The translations under genes and the position numbers were made by a program. The notes beneath the pieces were generated by a model, which saw only the letters and a program-made list of their open reading frames with translations, was not told the origin of the DNA and did no database searches. A stretch of 64,000 bases of DNA from Pseudoruegeria sp. SK021. Lineage in GTDB: Bacteria > Pseudomonadota > Alphaproteobacteria > Rhodobacterales > Rhodobacteraceae. Positions 52,493-62,104 of this stretch are shown piece by piece (the first letter of the stretch is position 1; every line of letters begins with the position of its first letter). The stretch spans positions 1 through 64,000 of the forward strand of contig NZ_MTBG01000016.1 in the NCBI RefSeq assembly GCF_002119405.1. Direction: 5' to 3'.

Positions 52493-53593
52493 TTAACGAT
52501 CTGGGCACCGGACCCGGCTTTCGCCGTCGACTTCGGTGACCTCAAGCCGCTGGGTGCGGTTGCCCAAACTGTCGAACAATTCGGCGCCGGTGCCGGTCAG
52601 GAAGGCTTGGGCGCCCAAGGTGCAAACCTCGTCATAAAGGGCGGCGCGGCGGTCAGCATCCAGATGGGCCGCGACCTCGTCCAACAACAAGATCGGCGCG
52701 GTTCCGGTATCTTCGGCCAGCGCCCGGGCATTGGCGAGGATCAGGGAAATCAGCAGGGCTTTCTGTTCGCCGGTGGAGCACAGCGCGGCGGGCATCGCCT
52801 TGGCGGCAAAGGTGACGTCAAGATCGACGCGGTGCGGCCCGACCCGGCTGCGTCCGGCACGCAAGTCGCCCGGGCGCGCGTCGGCAAGGGCAGCGGCAAA
52901 GGCGGCGGCATCGGCAAAGGGCGCGGGATCGGACAGGGCCAGATCGGCGGCCGGAAACGCGGTGATCGCGCCAGTCTGGGCCTGTTGCAGGCGGGCGATG
53001 GCGGCGGCGCGGTTGGCGGCAAGGGCGGTTCCGGCCTCGGCCATGCGAAATTCCAGCGCGGCGTACCAGCGGGTGTCGGTGATCTGATCGCGCAACAGCC
53101 GGTTGCGGTCGCGCATCGCCTTGTCATAGGCCAGCACCGCGTCGGCATGGCCGGGCTGAAAACTGAGGGCGATCCGGTCAAGAAACCGGCGACGGCCCTC
53201 GGCGCCTTCGGACCAAAGCCGATCCATGGAGGGCACCAGCCAGAGGATGCGCAGCAGGCTGCCAAGCGCATTTTGCGGCGCGGCTTTGCCATCGATACGG
53301 GTTTGGCGGGGGCTGCCGGCCTCGGCCCGGGCGTCGATCTGATGCTGGCGGGGGCCGTGGGTCAGGTCGGCAACGATGCGCCAGCCGATTCTGTCCGGGC
53401 TTCGCGCCAGATCATCGCTGGTGGCGCGGCGCAGGCCCCGGCCCGGCGAAAGCAAAGAGATTGCCTCGATCAGATTGGTTTTTCCGGCCCCGTTCGGTCC
53501 GAAGATCGCCACCGGGCGCGGATCAAGATCCAGCGTGGTCCGGCGATGCGACCGGAAATGCGACAGATCAAGACGGGTGAGGGCAAGGCTCAT
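52493..53593 (-). CDS. recF: DNA replication and repair protein RecF
   Basis: A 366-residue SMC-like ATPase that loads RecA at gapped DNA. It starts MSLALTRLDLSHFRSHRRTT. Walker A is FGPNGAGKTNLIEAISLLSP near residue 31, the signature region is CSTGEQKALLISLILANARA near residue 280, and Walker B is PILLLDEVAAHLDADRR near residue 315. The start at 53593 is family-like; a longer frame extends 19 codons. It lies 31 bases after dnaN's stop, on the same strand. Confidence 0.95.
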   Translation of the reverse strand: MSLALTRLDLSHFRSHRRTTLDLDPRPVAIFGPNGAGKTNLIEAISLLSPGRGLRRATSDDLARSPDRIGWRIVADLTHGPRQHQIDARAEAGSPRQTRIDGKAAPQNALGSLLRILWLVPSMDRLWSEGAEGRRRFLDRIALSFQPGHADAVLAYDKAMRDRNRLLRDQITDTRWYAALEFRMAEAGTALAANRAAAIARLQQAQTGAITAFPAADLALSDPAPFADAAAFAAALADARPGDLRAGRSRVGPHRVDLDVTFAAKAMPAALCSTGEQKALLISLILANARALAEDTGTAPILLLDEVAAHLDADRRAALYDEVCTLGAQAFLTGTGAELFDSLGNRTQRLEVTEVDGESRVRCPDR

Positions 53594-53624
53594 CCGGGCC
53601 CCCAAAGGCGGTGCGGATGCGGGG

Positions 53625-54743
53625 TCAGACCCGCATCGGCATGACCACATAGACTGCGGACAGGTCGGTGCCTTCGCGCATCAGGGTCGGATCGCCGGCC
53701 GTGTTGAACAGGAAGACGGCATTTTCGCGATCCACCTGACTGGCGATTTCCAGCAGGTATTTGGCGTTGAAGCCAATTTCCAACGGCTCATCGGCATAGG
53801 CGACCGAGAGTTCCTCTTCGGCGGCACCGCTGTCAGGGGCGTTGACCGACAGGACCAGACGGTCTTCATCCAAGGTCAGCTTGACCGCGCGCGAGCGTTC
53901 TGAGGACACTGTGGCAACCCGGTCGACGGCGCGGGCGAAATCGGCGGCATCCACTTCCATCTTGCGGGTGTTTCCCACCGGAATGACCCGGGTGTAGTCG
54001 GGAAAGGTGCCGTCGATGACTTTTGAGGTCAGGGTGATCGCCGGGGTGGCGAAGCGGATCTTGGTGTCGGACACCGACACTTCGATCTCGGCCTCGTCAT
54101 CATCAAGCAATTTGCGCAATTCGCCCACGGTTTTGCGGGGCACGATTACGCCGGGCATGGTGTCGGCACCTTGCGGCAGGGGCGCGTCGATTCGGGCCAG
54201 ACGGTGACCATCGGTGGCGACGCAGCGCAGGACCGGATCGCCCTCATTTTCCGAGACATGCAGGTAGACGCCGTTAAGGTAATAGCGGGTCTCTTCGGTC
54301 GAAATGGCGAATTTCGACTTGTCGAACAAGCGGCGCAGCATGGGCGCGGGGGCGGTAAAGGTCGCCGAATATTCCGAATTGGCCATGACCGGGAAATCTT
54401 CGCGGGGCAGGGTGGCCAGTTTGAAATGCGCCCGTCCAGCCGCGACGGTCAGAATGCCGGTCTGCGGGTCGGCGGATAGTTCCACCAGTGCGCCGTCGGG
54501 CAATTTCCGGGTGATTTCGTGCAAGGTGACCGCAGCCACGGTGGTGGCACCAGCTTGATGCACCATGGCCGGGGCGGCATCGACCACTTCGATGTCGAGG
54601 TCGGTGGCGCGGAAGCGGACTTTGTCGCCTTCGGCTTCGATCAGGACATTGGCCAAGATCGGAATGGTGTTGCGGCGCTCGACCACGGATTGTGCCTGAG
54701 CTACGGCTTTTAACAGAATTCCACGCTCGATACTCAGTTTCAT
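53625..54743 (-). CDS. dnaN: DNA polymerase III sliding clamp (beta subunit)
   Basis: A 372-residue three-domain clamp. It starts MKLSIERGILLKAVAQAQSV, with VERRNTIPILANVLIEAEGD next, typical of DnaN. The C-terminal domain contains AKYLLEIASQVDRENAVFLF and ends with VVMPMRV, the conserved clamp tail. It encircles DNA and tethers polymerase and repair factors. It is 113 bases downstream of dnaA and followed by recF. Confidence 0.97.
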   Translation of the reverse strand: MKLSIERGILLKAVAQAQSVVERRNTIPILANVLIEAEGDKVRFRATDLDIEVVDAAPAMVHQAGATTVAAVTLHEITRKLPDGALVELSADPQTGILTVAAGRAHFKLATLPREDFPVMANSEYSATFTAPAPMLRRLFDKSKFAISTEETRYYLNGVYLHVSENEGDPVLRCVATDGHRLARIDAPLPQGADTMPGVIVPRKTVGELRKLLDDDEAEIEVSVSDTKIRFATPAITLTSKVIDGTFPDYTRVIPVGNTRKMEVDAADFARAVDRVATVSSERSRAVKLTLDEDRLVLSVNAPDSGAAEEELSVAYADEPLEIGFNAKYLLEIASQVDRENAVFLFNTAGDPTLMREGTDLSAVYVVMPMRV

Positions 54744-54856
54744 GCGGCCGTTCCTTCAGTCACAAGGGACTGTGACGCTACTTGATTCTGTCCGGGGTAC
54801 AAGCCCTTTCCTGCACCAAAATGCAGGATTTCAGACAGCGGGTTTGAATTGCGAGA

Positions 54857-56293
54857 TCAGGCTTCTAGGCTGCGGCGCAGAAGCTCCAGATCCTCGGCGA
54901 CTTGGCTGTCTTTGCCTTTAAGTTCCTCGATCCGCTTCACCCCATGCATGATGGTGGTGTGATCGCGGCCGCCAAAGCGCCGCCCGATTTCCGGGAGGGA
55001 GCGGCTGGTCAGGGTTTTGCACAGATACATGGCAATCTGCCGGGGCCGGGCCACGGTCCGAACCCGCGTTGGCCCGATCAATTCGCTGAGGCGAATGTTG
55101 TAATGCTCGGACACCCGGCGCTGAATTTCTTCGACGGTGACCTTGCGTTCGGACACCCGCAGGATGTCGGACAGGCAGTCTTGGGTCATTTCCAGCGTGA
55201 TCTCACGCCCGACCAGCGAGGCCATGGCGAAGAGACGCAACAGCGCACCCTCAAGGACCCGGACGTTGGTCGAGATGCGATGGGCGAGAAATTCCAGCAC
55301 CCCATTGGCGATGGCAAGGCTGGGATATTGCTTGGAGTACAGATCGACCTTCTGCTGCAAGATGCCAAGGCGCAGTTCATAATCGGTGGGGTGCAGATCG
55401 ACGACAAGGCCGCATTGCAGGCGCGATTTGATCCGGTCTTCCATGTCCTTCATCTCACCCGGGGCGCGGTCGCCCGAAATGATGATCTGCTTCTGTTGGT
55501 CAACCAAAGCATTGAACGTGTGGAAAAATTCGTCCTGAGTGCTGTCTTTCCCGGCGATGAATTGCACGTCATCCACCATCAGCACATCGACCGAGCGGAA
55601 CAGCTGTTTGAAGGTCATCATATCGCGATCGCGCAGGGCCTGCACGAAGCGATACATGAACTGCTCGGCGGACAAATAGACGATGCGAAGCTCGGGATCG
55701 CGCAGGCGCATTTGCCACGCGATCGCATGCATCAGGTGGGTCTTGCCCAGACCGACGCCGCCATACAGAAACAGCGGATTAAAGGTCACGGGGCCGCCTT
55801 CGGCCACCCGGCGGGCGGCGGCGTGGGCCAATTCGTTCGGCGGGCCGACCACGAAGCTGTCAAAGGTAAACCGCTGATCAAGCGAGCCACCGGGAAGCTG
55901 GTTGTCACCGGAGGCCTCGGAGGCGGGTTGAATCATTGCCGATGCGACCCGGTCAGCGGCGGGCTGCGCCGGTGCCGATATGGCGGATGTGGGGGCGGCG
56001 GCCGCAGCCGGTTGATCGGGGGCCGCTGCGGGCGACTCGCGCCGCCGGGGTTCGGTCGAGACTTCAAACTGGATGCGGCGCACATCGGCGCCAGCCTTGT
56101 GCAGATGGCGCAGAATTTGGTCGCCGTAATTCCGGTTCACCCACGTGCCAATGAAATTTGTCGGAACATTGAACATGGCAACGCCATTTTCGCAGGCATC
56201 AAATTTCAGGGGGCGGATCCAGGTCTTGTAGTTGTCTTCGCCCATGGATTTCAGAAGCGCGTCCTGAACCTCCCCCCAAGTGTCGTTTGTCAT
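54857..56293 (-). CDS. dnaA: Chromosomal replication initiator DnaA
   Basis: A 478-residue DnaA. Domain I is at about 1-85 (TWGEVQDALLKSMGEDNYKT). An Ala/Pro-rich domain II follows at about 90-140. The AAA+ domain has Walker A GGVGLGKTHLMHAIAWQM near residue 175, Walker B VLMVDDVQFIAGKDSTQDEF near residue 238, and the C-terminal DNA-binding domain IGRRFGGRDHTTIMHGVKRI near residue 435. It leads the dnaA-dnaN-recF group. The upstream 650 bases hold four GANTC sites. Confidence 0.98.
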   Translation of the reverse strand: MTNDTWGEVQDALLKSMGEDNYKTWIRPLKFDACENGVAMFNVPTNFIGTWVNRNYGDQILRHLHKAGADVRRIQFEVSTEPRRRESPAAAPDQPAAAAAPTSAISAPAQPAADRVASAMIQPASEASGDNQLPGGSLDQRFTFDSFVVGPPNELAHAAARRVAEGGPVTFNPLFLYGGVGLGKTHLMHAIAWQMRLRDPELRIVYLSAEQFMYRFVQALRDRDMMTFKQLFRSVDVLMVDDVQFIAGKDSTQDEFFHTFNALVDQQKQIIISGDRAPGEMKDMEDRIKSRLQCGLVVDLHPTDYELRLGILQQKVDLYSKQYPSLAIANGVLEFLAHRISTNVRVLEGALLRLFAMASLVGREITLEMTQDCLSDILRVSERKVTVEEIQRRVSEHYNIRLSELIGPTRVRTVARPRQIAMYLCKTLTSRSLPEIGRRFGGRDHTTIMHGVKRIEELKGKDSQVAEDLELLRRSLEA

Positions 56294-56672
56294 TCCTGCT
56301 CATCCAAATTTCCGGCCCAAAAAGATCGCCGGCTTGCCCCTGTGTGCCTCGGTCCACGACCATCTTCGGGGGGACCTCCTTGCGGCACGCCTTGTTTGTG
56401 CGCAAGAGCCGGGTGCCCCTACGTCCAAACAGACTTAACGCGTGCTGTCGCCAAACGTGGCGCGGCAGAGGTATCCCTCAGAACCGCAGCCCCGCTGACA
56501 GCGGAGAATTGGACATGCTCTGTCGGATCAGGACAGCCTGACCAGACAGATTTCGGACACACGAATTGCCCCTCGTGTTTCCGATACGTACACAGTGCTT
56601 CCTGCGCAGATGTCGTGATTGCTCGGGCTGGTTGGGTGCAACCGGCCAGAGTCTGCAAGAAGCGCGTATCTC

Positions 56673-56831
56673 ATGTCCCCCAAAGACGATGTGAATCGCT
56701 TGCTGACATTAGCAATCCGGCTTCAATCTGCGCAACAGATCAATCGTATTGACACTGTGAATCAAATCGACCGAATCCGAGAGTGGTTGTTTTTATCATC
56801 TGAAATCAAAGATTTACTCGATTTAAGATAA
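56673..56831 (+). CDS. Possible 52-residue protein in the dnaA upstream region
   Basis: The frame from the ATG at 56673 encodes MSPKDDVNRLLTLAIRLQSA and continues with hydrophilic, helix-prone sequence (QQINRIDTVNQIDRIREWLF) to a TAA at 56829-56831. It looks like a small all-helical protein, but third positions are far less GC-rich than in neighbours and the ribosome binding site is weak. It may be a chance frame in an AT-rich control region or a small foreign gene. Confidence 0.3.
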   Translation: MSPKDDVNRLLTLAIRLQSAQQINRIDTVNQIDRIREWLFLSSEIKDLLDLR

Positions 56832-56883
56832 ATAAATCTGCCCAATTTCAGTCTGGGTGCAGCCGTGGCCGTCACGACACAGA

Positions 56884-56919
56884 AAAAGTCGAAGCACGGT
56901 TTCCCGGCTTCGTCTTTTC
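56884..56919 (-). terminator. Rho-independent terminator of rpsT
   Basis: On the minus strand an interrupted stem (AAGACGAAGCCGGG against CCGTGCTTCGACTT) is followed by a run of T residues, about 26-60 bases after the rpsT stop. The stem plus T tract is the cleanest intrinsic terminator in the window. Confidence 0.75.
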
Positions 56920-56944
56920 CGCATTAATTGTAATCGGCTTAAAG

Positions 56945-57208
56945 TTAGCCGATTGCCTTCACGCGCGCCGAAAGACGCGACATTTTCCGTGCAACCGTGT
57001 TCTTGTGGAACACGCCCTTCGTGACGCCACGCATCAGTTCAGGTTGTGCAGCGCGCAGCGCCGTCGTTGCAGCCGTGCTATCGCCCGACGAGATCGCTTC
57101 CTCAACCTTCCGGAGGAAGGTGCGGATGCGCGACCGGCGCGCCTTGTTGACGGCAGTGCGCCGCTCGGTCTGGCGGGCGCGCTTTTTCGATTGAGGCGAA
57201 TTTGCCAT
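56945..57208 (-). CDS. rpsT: 30S ribosomal protein S20
   Basis: An 87-residue S20: [39 protein letters not shown], then [20 protein letters not shown] at the C-terminus. It binds 16S rRNA near the 5' domain. It has its own terminator downstream and lies between the dnaA region and an enoyl-CoA hydratase gene on the same strand, separated by 94 bases. Confidence 0.98.
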   Translation of the reverse strand: MANSPQSKKRARQTERRTAVNKARRSRIRTFLRKVEEAISSGDSTAATTALRAAQPELMRGVTKGVFHKNTVARKMSRLSARVKAIG

Positions 57209-57302
57209 ATGTCAGCTTCCCACTTTTTGGGTGAATTCCGTTGAACGGCGTCTTTACGTCTGAGTCGCCGCCGAGTCAACTGTTGGAGAGGATTTTTACG
57301 TT

Positions 57303-58079
57303 TTACTTGTCGCGAAACTGCGGATCGCGCTTTTCAAGGAAGGCGGCCATGCCCTCGGCTTTGTCGGCGCTGTTGAACAGGGCATGGAACAGGCGGCGTT
57401 CAAACAGCAGCCCTTCCTGTAGGGAGGTTTCGAAGCTGCGATTGACTGCTTCTTTGACCGCCATCGAGGTCAGGCGGGACTTTTCCGAGATTTTCAACGC
57501 CGCCGCACGGGCTTCGTCCATCAATTTCTTCGCCGGGACAAGGCGGCTGACCAGCCCGGAGCGCTCGGCTTCTTCGGCGGTCATGAACCGCCCCGTCAGG
57601 TGCATGTCCATGGCCTTGGACTTGCCGACCGCATGGGTCAGGCGCTGAGTGCCGCCCATGGCCGCGACGACGCCGAGGTTGATTTCGGGCTGACCGAATT
57701 TGGCGGTGTCAGCGGCGATGATGAAGTCGCACATCATTGCCAATTCGCAACCGCCGCCAAGGGCATAGCCCGAGACCGCCGCGATGATAGGCTTGCGGCA
57801 CAGTTGGAACTGATGGCTGATGGCACCGAACAGGTCGGCGGCGTAGACATCCACGAAGGTTTTCTCGGCCAGTTCGGCAATATCGGCACCGGCGGCAAAG
57901 GCCTTGTCGGACCCGGTAATGATGGTGCACCGGACTTTGTCATTGCTCTCGATCGAGCGCAGTGCGTCAATGAGTTCACGAAGGAGCTGGCTGCTGAGCG
58001 CATTGAGCGCCTCGGGCCGGTCCAACTTGATGACCGCAATGTGGTCATCGATTTCGAGGGTCAGAGTCTCATAGGCCAT
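57303..58079 (-). CDS. Enoyl-CoA hydratase
   Basis: A 258-residue crotonase-fold hydratase for beta-oxidation or a degradative side path. Oxyanion-hole residues lie in [18 protein letters not shown] near residue 62 and [19 protein letters not shown] near residue 105. The two catalytic glutamates are in GGGCEL and [20 protein letters not shown] near residue 130. The start at 58079 ([10 protein letters not shown]) is family-like; the frame extends nine codons further. It is commonly next to rpsT/mutM in Rhodobacterales. Confidence 0.92.
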   Translation of the reverse strand: MAYETLTLEIDDHIAVIKLDRPEALNALSSQLLRELIDALRSIESNDKVRCTIITGSDKAFAAGADIAELAEKTFVDVYAADLFGAISHQFQLCRKPIIAAVSGYALGGGCELAMMCDFIIAADTAKFGQPEINLGVVAAMGGTQRLTHAVGKSKAMDMHLTGRFMTAEEAERSGLVSRLVPAKKLMDEARAAALKISEKSRLTSMAVKEAVNRSFETSLQEGLLFERRLFHALFNSADKAEGMAAFLEKRDPQFRDK

Positions 58080-58163
58080 GGCTACCTGGCATACTTGTTT
58101 CAACAAACCCCAGCCATATCAGTCTTGGACCGGTGTTCAAGCCTGATATGGCCGAGGCCCGGC

Positions 58164-59027
58164 CTATCTTTGGCAGGTCGGGCAATAGAACGAGGACCGG
58201 CCAGATTGCACGATTCTGGTGATGGTTCCGGGGCAGTCAGGGGTGCGGCAAGGCTGTCCGGCGCGACCGTACACATCGAAGCTGTGTTGGAAATAGCCCA
58301 GTTCGCCATCGGCCTGCCGGTAGTCGCGCAAGGATGATCCGCCCGCGGCGATAGCGTCGGTCAGAACAGACCGGATTACTGGAACCAGACCGGCGACCTG
58401 ACCGTCCGAGAGTGTGCCAGCCAAGCGCAGGGGTGAGATCCCCGCCCGATAAAGCGCCTCACAGACATAGATATTTCCCAAACCGGCGATCAGGCGCTGA
58501 TCCAGAAGGGCGGATTTGATCGGTGTCTTGCGCCCTGTCAGGGCGGCGGCGAGGTAGGTTTCGTGAAAGTCATTACCCAAGGGCTCGGGGCCAAGCCCGA
58601 CCAGCATTTTGTGGTGATCGACACTGGCTGTCGGGGCGAGATCCATCGCGCCGAACCGTCGGGCGTCATTAAAGCTGATGCGGGCACCCCCGGCCATGTC
58701 GAGGATGACGTGATCGTGCTTGGCGGGGGCGGGATGCGCGAACGCCCCCCCAGCAGAAGACGTTGCGTCACTGCCGGGAGTGATCAGCATGCGGCCGGAC
58801 ATGCCAAGGTGGATCAACAGGGTTTCGCCGGAGCTGAGATCGGCGAGAATGTATTTTGACCGCCGCCGCAACGCCAGAACGGTTTGCCCGGTGAGCCGTT
58901 CGGACATGCGTTCGGGCAGTGGCCAGCGCAAATCCGGGCGGCGGATATCGGCGGCAGTAATCACCCGGCCGTCCATGACGGGCAACAGGCCGCGTCGGAC
59001 GGTTTCAACTTCGGGCAGTTCAGGCAT
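58164..59027 (-). CDS. mutM: Formamidopyrimidine-DNA glycosylase (MutM/Fpg)
   Basis: A 287-residue bifunctional glycosylase/AP lyase that removes 8-oxoguanine. After the initiator Met come the catalytic [15 protein letters not shown]. The helix-2-turn-helix contains [20 protein letters not shown] near residue 185. The zinc finger ([13 protein letters not shown] ... FYCPTCQR) ends the protein with its four cysteines. I start it at 59027, where proline must be residue 2; the longer frame would hide the catalytic proline. It is divergent from ubiE. Confidence 0.97.
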   Translation of the reverse strand: MPELPEVETVRRGLLPVMDGRVITAADIRRPDLRWPLPERMSERLTGQTVLALRRRSKYILADLSSGETLLIHLGMSGRMLITPGSDATSSAGGAFAHPAPAKHDHVILDMAGGARISFNDARRFGAMDLAPTASVDHHKMLVGLGPEPLGNDFHETYLAAALTGRKTPIKSALLDQRLIAGLGNIYVCEALYRAGISPLRLAGTLSDGQVAGLVPVIRSVLTDAIAAGGSSLRDYRQADGELGYFQHSFDVYGRAGQPCRTPDCPGTITRIVQSGRSSFYCPTCQR

Positions 59028-59127
59028 GCGGCCAATCCCCTCTGTAGATTGCTGTTTGTCTGCGACCGCGTTGTCATAGGATGCGGGCGCTCTATAAGAA
59101 GGGGCAGAACAAGGAACGGCAAGACCC

Positions 59128-59892
59128 ATGAGCGAGCCAATGAACGAATCGGGTAAGACGGTGACGCATTTCGGCTTTCAGGACGTCCCTGAATCCGAGA
59201 AAGCAGGCATGGTCCACGGGGTCTTTACCCGGGTGGCCTCGCGCTATGACATCATGAATGACGTGATGTCGGTTGGCGTGCATCGGTTGTGGAAAGACGC
59301 GATGATGGACTGGCTGGCGCCACGTCCGGGCACCCGTCTTCTGGATGTGGCGGGTGGCACCGGTGATGTCGCCTTCCGATATCTGAAGCGGGCACCGGGC
59401 GCATCCGCCATGGTGTTGGACCTGACTGCCTCCATGCTGGACGAAGGCCGCTTGCGGGCCGATGCCGAGGCCCTGTCGGCGCGGCTGGACTGGGTGGTCG
59501 GCGATGCCATGGCGCTGCCGTTCCCGGCCAACAGCTTTGACACTTATACGATTTCCTTTGGGATTCGGAACGTCACCCGGATCAATGAAGCCCTGAGCGA
59601 AGCCTACCGCGTGCTGCGACCCGGCGGGCGTTTGATGGTGTTGGAGTTCAGCCAACTGCCCAACGAGGCATTGCAATGGGCCTATGACCGCTATTCCTTT
59701 AACGTGATTCCGGCCATGGGCCAGCTGATCGCGCAGGACCGGGACAGCTATCAGTATCTGGTGGAATCGATTCGCCGCTTTCCAGACCAAGAGACCTTTG
59801 CTCGCATGATCCGTGAGGCCGGGTTCGGTCAGGTCAGTTATCGCAATCTGTCGCTGGGCATTGCGGCATTGCATTCCGGGTGGAAAATCTAG
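59128..59892 (+). CDS. ubiE: Ubiquinone/menaquinone biosynthesis C-methyltransferase
   Basis: A 254-residue SAM-dependent methyltransferase for the C-methylation step of ubiquinone synthesis. It has [20 protein letters not shown] near residue 12, [20 protein letters not shown] near residue 41, the SAM motif [18 protein letters not shown] near residue 68, and [20 protein letters not shown] near residue 148. It is adjacent to ubiB, which starts at its stop codon. Confidence 0.97.
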   Translation: MSEPMNESGKTVTHFGFQDVPESEKAGMVHGVFTRVASRYDIMNDVMSVGVHRLWKDAMMDWLAPRPGTRLLDVAGGTGDVAFRYLKRAPGASAMVLDLTASMLDEGRLRADAEALSARLDWVVGDAMALPFPANSFDTYTISFGIRNVTRINEALSEAYRVLRPGGRLMVLEFSQLPNEALQWAYDRYSFNVIPAMGQLIAQDRDSYQYLVESIRRFPDQETFARMIREAGFGQVSYRNLSLGIAALHSGWKI

Positions 59893-61422
59893 GTGCGGGG
59901 ACCTCACAATATCTGGCGGCTGATCCGCACGGGCGCCACCTTTGAGCGGACCGGAGCGATGGGCGTCGTGCTGGAAGCGATGAACGCGCCCGCCAGCCTG
60001 CGGGTTCTGGCGCGGGTTCTGGGGTGGCCGTTCAAGCCGCTTGGCCTGAAAGGCGATCCGTCGGTGCCGCCGGTGACGCGCGCCCTGACGGCGCTGGGGC
60101 CGGCCTATATCAAATTCGGCCAGATTCTGTCGACGCGCCCTGATGTGGTGGGCGAAGAACTGGCCGCGCAGTTGAGCGTCTTGCAGGACAAGCTGCCGCC
60201 CTTTCCCATCGACGTGGCCAAGGCGGAAGTGGCGCGCGAGTTGGGCATCGACGTGGATGCGGTGTTTTCCGAGTTCAGCCCACCAGTCGCGGCGGCCTCG
60301 ATCGCGCAGGTCCACAAGGCGCGACTGTCTGAGACCGGGACACTGGTGGCGGTCAAAGTGCTGCGCCCGCGGATTGAAAAAGCATTTCGAATGGACATCG
60401 ACGCGTTTTATCTGGCGGCGTCTTTGGTTGAACTGCTGTCGCCATCGTCGCGGCGCCTGCGCCCGCTAGAGGTGATCCGGCATTTCGAAGGCGTCGTTCT
60501 GGGCGAACTCGACCTCCGGCTGGAAGCCGCCGCCGCAGGCGAATTCGCGGCCTCGACCGAGAAAGATGCAGGGTTTCAGGTTCCAAAGGTCGAATGGCAT
60601 CTCTCGGCGCGGCGGGTCATGACCTTGGGTTGGGCTGAAGGCATTGCGGCCAGTGACTTGCAGGGGCTGGATGCGGCCGGAATCGACCGCCCCGATCTGG
60701 CGCGCCGGGTGCTGCAACTGTTTCTTAGCCATGCCTTGCGCGACGGGTATTTCCACGCCGATATGCATCAGGGCAATTTGAAGATCGCCGCCAATGGCGA
60801 CCTGATCGCGCTGGATTTCGGGATCATGGGACGGATCGACGAATACACCCGCCGGGTCTATGCCGAGATCCTGTTCGGCTTCATCCGCAAGGATTACCGG
60901 CGGGTGGCCGAGGTTCACTTTGAGGCCGGATATGTGCCTTCGGACCGGGATATCGATGAATTCGCCCGGGCGCTGCGTGCGGTGGGAGAGCCGATTTTCG
61001 GGATGGATGCGACCCGAATATCCATGGCGCGGCTGTTGAATTATCTCTTTGAAGTGACCGAGAAATTCGGAATGGAAACCCGGACCGAACTGATCTTGCT
61101 GCAACGGACGATGGTTGTGGTCGAAGGGGTGGCGCGGTCGCTCGATCCGCGGATCAATATCTGGGAAGTGGCTCAGCCGGTGGTTGAGGGCTATATCCGC
61201 AAGAATATCGGGCCGCAGGCGCTGGCGCGGGACATGGTCAAAACGCTGCAGGTTCTGGCGCGGTTTGGGCCGCGTCTGCCGCGGTTGACCGAAGCGGCCT
61301 TGTTACGTCAAGTGGCGCCTTTGCCTGAACCTGCCCAGCCGTCGCGTTGGCGGCCTCTGGGCTGGGCTTTGCTGGGGGCGGGTGTATCGGCGGCAGGCGC
61401 GATGGTGCTGCACCTGCTCTGA
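59893..61422 (+). CDS. ubiB: Ubiquinone biosynthesis ABC1/UbiB-type atypical kinase
   Basis: A 509-residue UbiB. The KxGQ motif is in LGPAYIKFGQILSTRPDVVG near residue 70. The ATP-binding lysine is in LVAVKVLRPRIEKAFR near residue 155, and the catalytic-loop residues are in FHADMHQGNLKIAANGDLIA near residue 288, with LDFGIMGR following. A C-terminal hydrophobic helix (PLGWALLGAGVSAAGAMVLH) probably anchors it. The GTG start directly follows the ubiE stop. It supports ubiquinone biosynthesis in the inner membrane, as in other alphaproteobacteria. Confidence 0.94.
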   Translation: MRGPHNIWRLIRTGATFERTGAMGVVLEAMNAPASLRVLARVLGWPFKPLGLKGDPSVPPVTRALTALGPAYIKFGQILSTRPDVVGEELAAQLSVLQDKLPPFPIDVAKAEVARELGIDVDAVFSEFSPPVAAASIAQVHKARLSETGTLVAVKVLRPRIEKAFRMDIDAFYLAASLVELLSPSSRRLRPLEVIRHFEGVVLGELDLRLEAAAAGEFAASTEKDAGFQVPKVEWHLSARRVMTLGWAEGIAASDLQGLDAAGIDRPDLARRVLQLFLSHALRDGYFHADMHQGNLKIAANGDLIALDFGIMGRIDEYTRRVYAEILFGFIRKDYRRVAEVHFEAGYVPSDRDIDEFARALRAVGEPIFGMDATRISMARLLNYLFEVTEKFGMETRTELILLQRTMVVVEGVARSLDPRINIWEVAQPVVEGYIRKNIGPQALARDMVKTLQVLARFGPRLPRLTEAALLRQVAPLPEPAQPSRWRPLGWALLGAGVSAAGAMVLHLL

Positions 61423-61438
61423 GGCGGGCCGCATCTCA

Positions 61439-62092
61439 TCACGGGGTGCGCAGGGCGGTGATGGTCGTGGAACCAACGACGCGGCCATCGTCCAACACCA
61501 CATCTGCGCCCTCTGTTCCGGCGCGCACTTCGGTGACGCGGGCATAAGTCTCGATCCCGGAGGTGGTGGTTCCGCCCTTGGAATCGGTGTGCAGTGCCTC
61601 GATTTTGTACGCTCCGGTCAAAACGCCCGTGCCTACCCATGTGTATGGCGAGGTCTGGCCGGTGACATCGATGCGTTGAAGTTCCTGCCCAATCGGGCTG
61701 GACAAGACCAGTTCGGACTTGCGGGCCGCGGGTGGCACGGTGAAGTGCAGATCAATTGGCGTGGCATTGAAGGTGATATCCGGGCTGGCAACCCGAGCTT
61801 CCATCCCGACCCAAGGGGCAAGATCGGCCAGCCCGCTCAAGCCGCCGCCACCGGCCAGATCGCTGAGCAACTGATTGGTGAGGACCTGTTGTTCGACGCC
61901 AGAGAAGGTGGCGAGTTGCACCGCGTAATCCGACGAGTCGACCGGGTTTAGCGGATCCTGATTCTCCAGTTGCGTGGTCAGCATTTTGAGGAAGGTTTCG
62001 AAATCGGCCGAAATGGCGCTGGTGCCGGCGCCAACCTGCGCAGAGGACGACACGGTTGAGCCGTAGCTGGTATTGGTTTGCTGGATATCCAT
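61439..62092 (-). CDS. flgD: Flagellar hook assembly protein FlgD
   Basis: A 217-residue hook cap scaffold. The conserved N-terminal region is FETFLKMLTTQLENQDPLNP near residue 32, followed by VDSSDYAVQLATFSGVEQQV. A C-terminal FlgD Ig/Tudor-type part is at about residues 95-200. It is exported through the flagellar type III system. It lies 12 bases after fliK on the same strand. Confidence 0.94.
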   Translation of the reverse strand: MDIQQTNTSYGSTVSSSAQVGAGTSAISADFETFLKMLTTQLENQDPLNPVDSSDYAVQLATFSGVEQQVLTNQLLSDLAGGGGLSGLADLAPWVGMEARVASPDITFNATPIDLHFTVPPAARKSELVLSSPIGQELQRIDVTGQTSPYTWVGTGVLTGAYKIEALHTDSKGGTTTSGIETYARVTEVRAGTEGADVVLDDGRVVGSTTITALRTP

Positions 62093-62104
62093 AGGTCTGT
62101 CCTT

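Larger units (their letters stand above)
56294..56944. other. dnaA-rpsT intergenic region (650 bases)
   Basis: No gene is certain here. The dnaA-proximal half (56294-56640) is GC-rich and unremarkable. The distal part (56640-56850) turns AT-rich and has four GANTC sites (56649, 56693, 56759, 56773), typical for CcrM-regulated dnaA promoters in alphaproteobacteria. One DnaA-box-like TGTGAATCA (two mismatches) overlaps a GANTC near 56757. A possible 52-residue ORF is described separately, and the rpsT terminator is at 56884-56919. A replication origin is possible but unsupported by a cluster of good DnaA boxes. Confidence 0.5.

Noticed and set aside
52607-53644. A 345-codon glycine-rich frame on the plus strand
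   Set aside because: It lies opposite recF, is highly repetitive in Gly/Ala/Arg, and recF has all its expected motifs.
54902-56752. A 616-codon frame opposite dnaA and its upstream region
   Set aside because: It is antisense to DnaA, which has a complete set of AAA+ and DNA-binding motifs; no independent start signals are visible.
56294-56944. A definite replication origin upstream of dnaA
   Set aside because: I found only one DnaA-box-like site with two mismatches and no box cluster; alphaproteobacterial origins often lie elsewhere, so it is recorded only as a possible control region.
59092-60315. A 407-codon minus-strand frame opposite ubiE and ubiB
   Set aside because: It is antisense to two genes with full catalytic motifs and has no recognisable domain.
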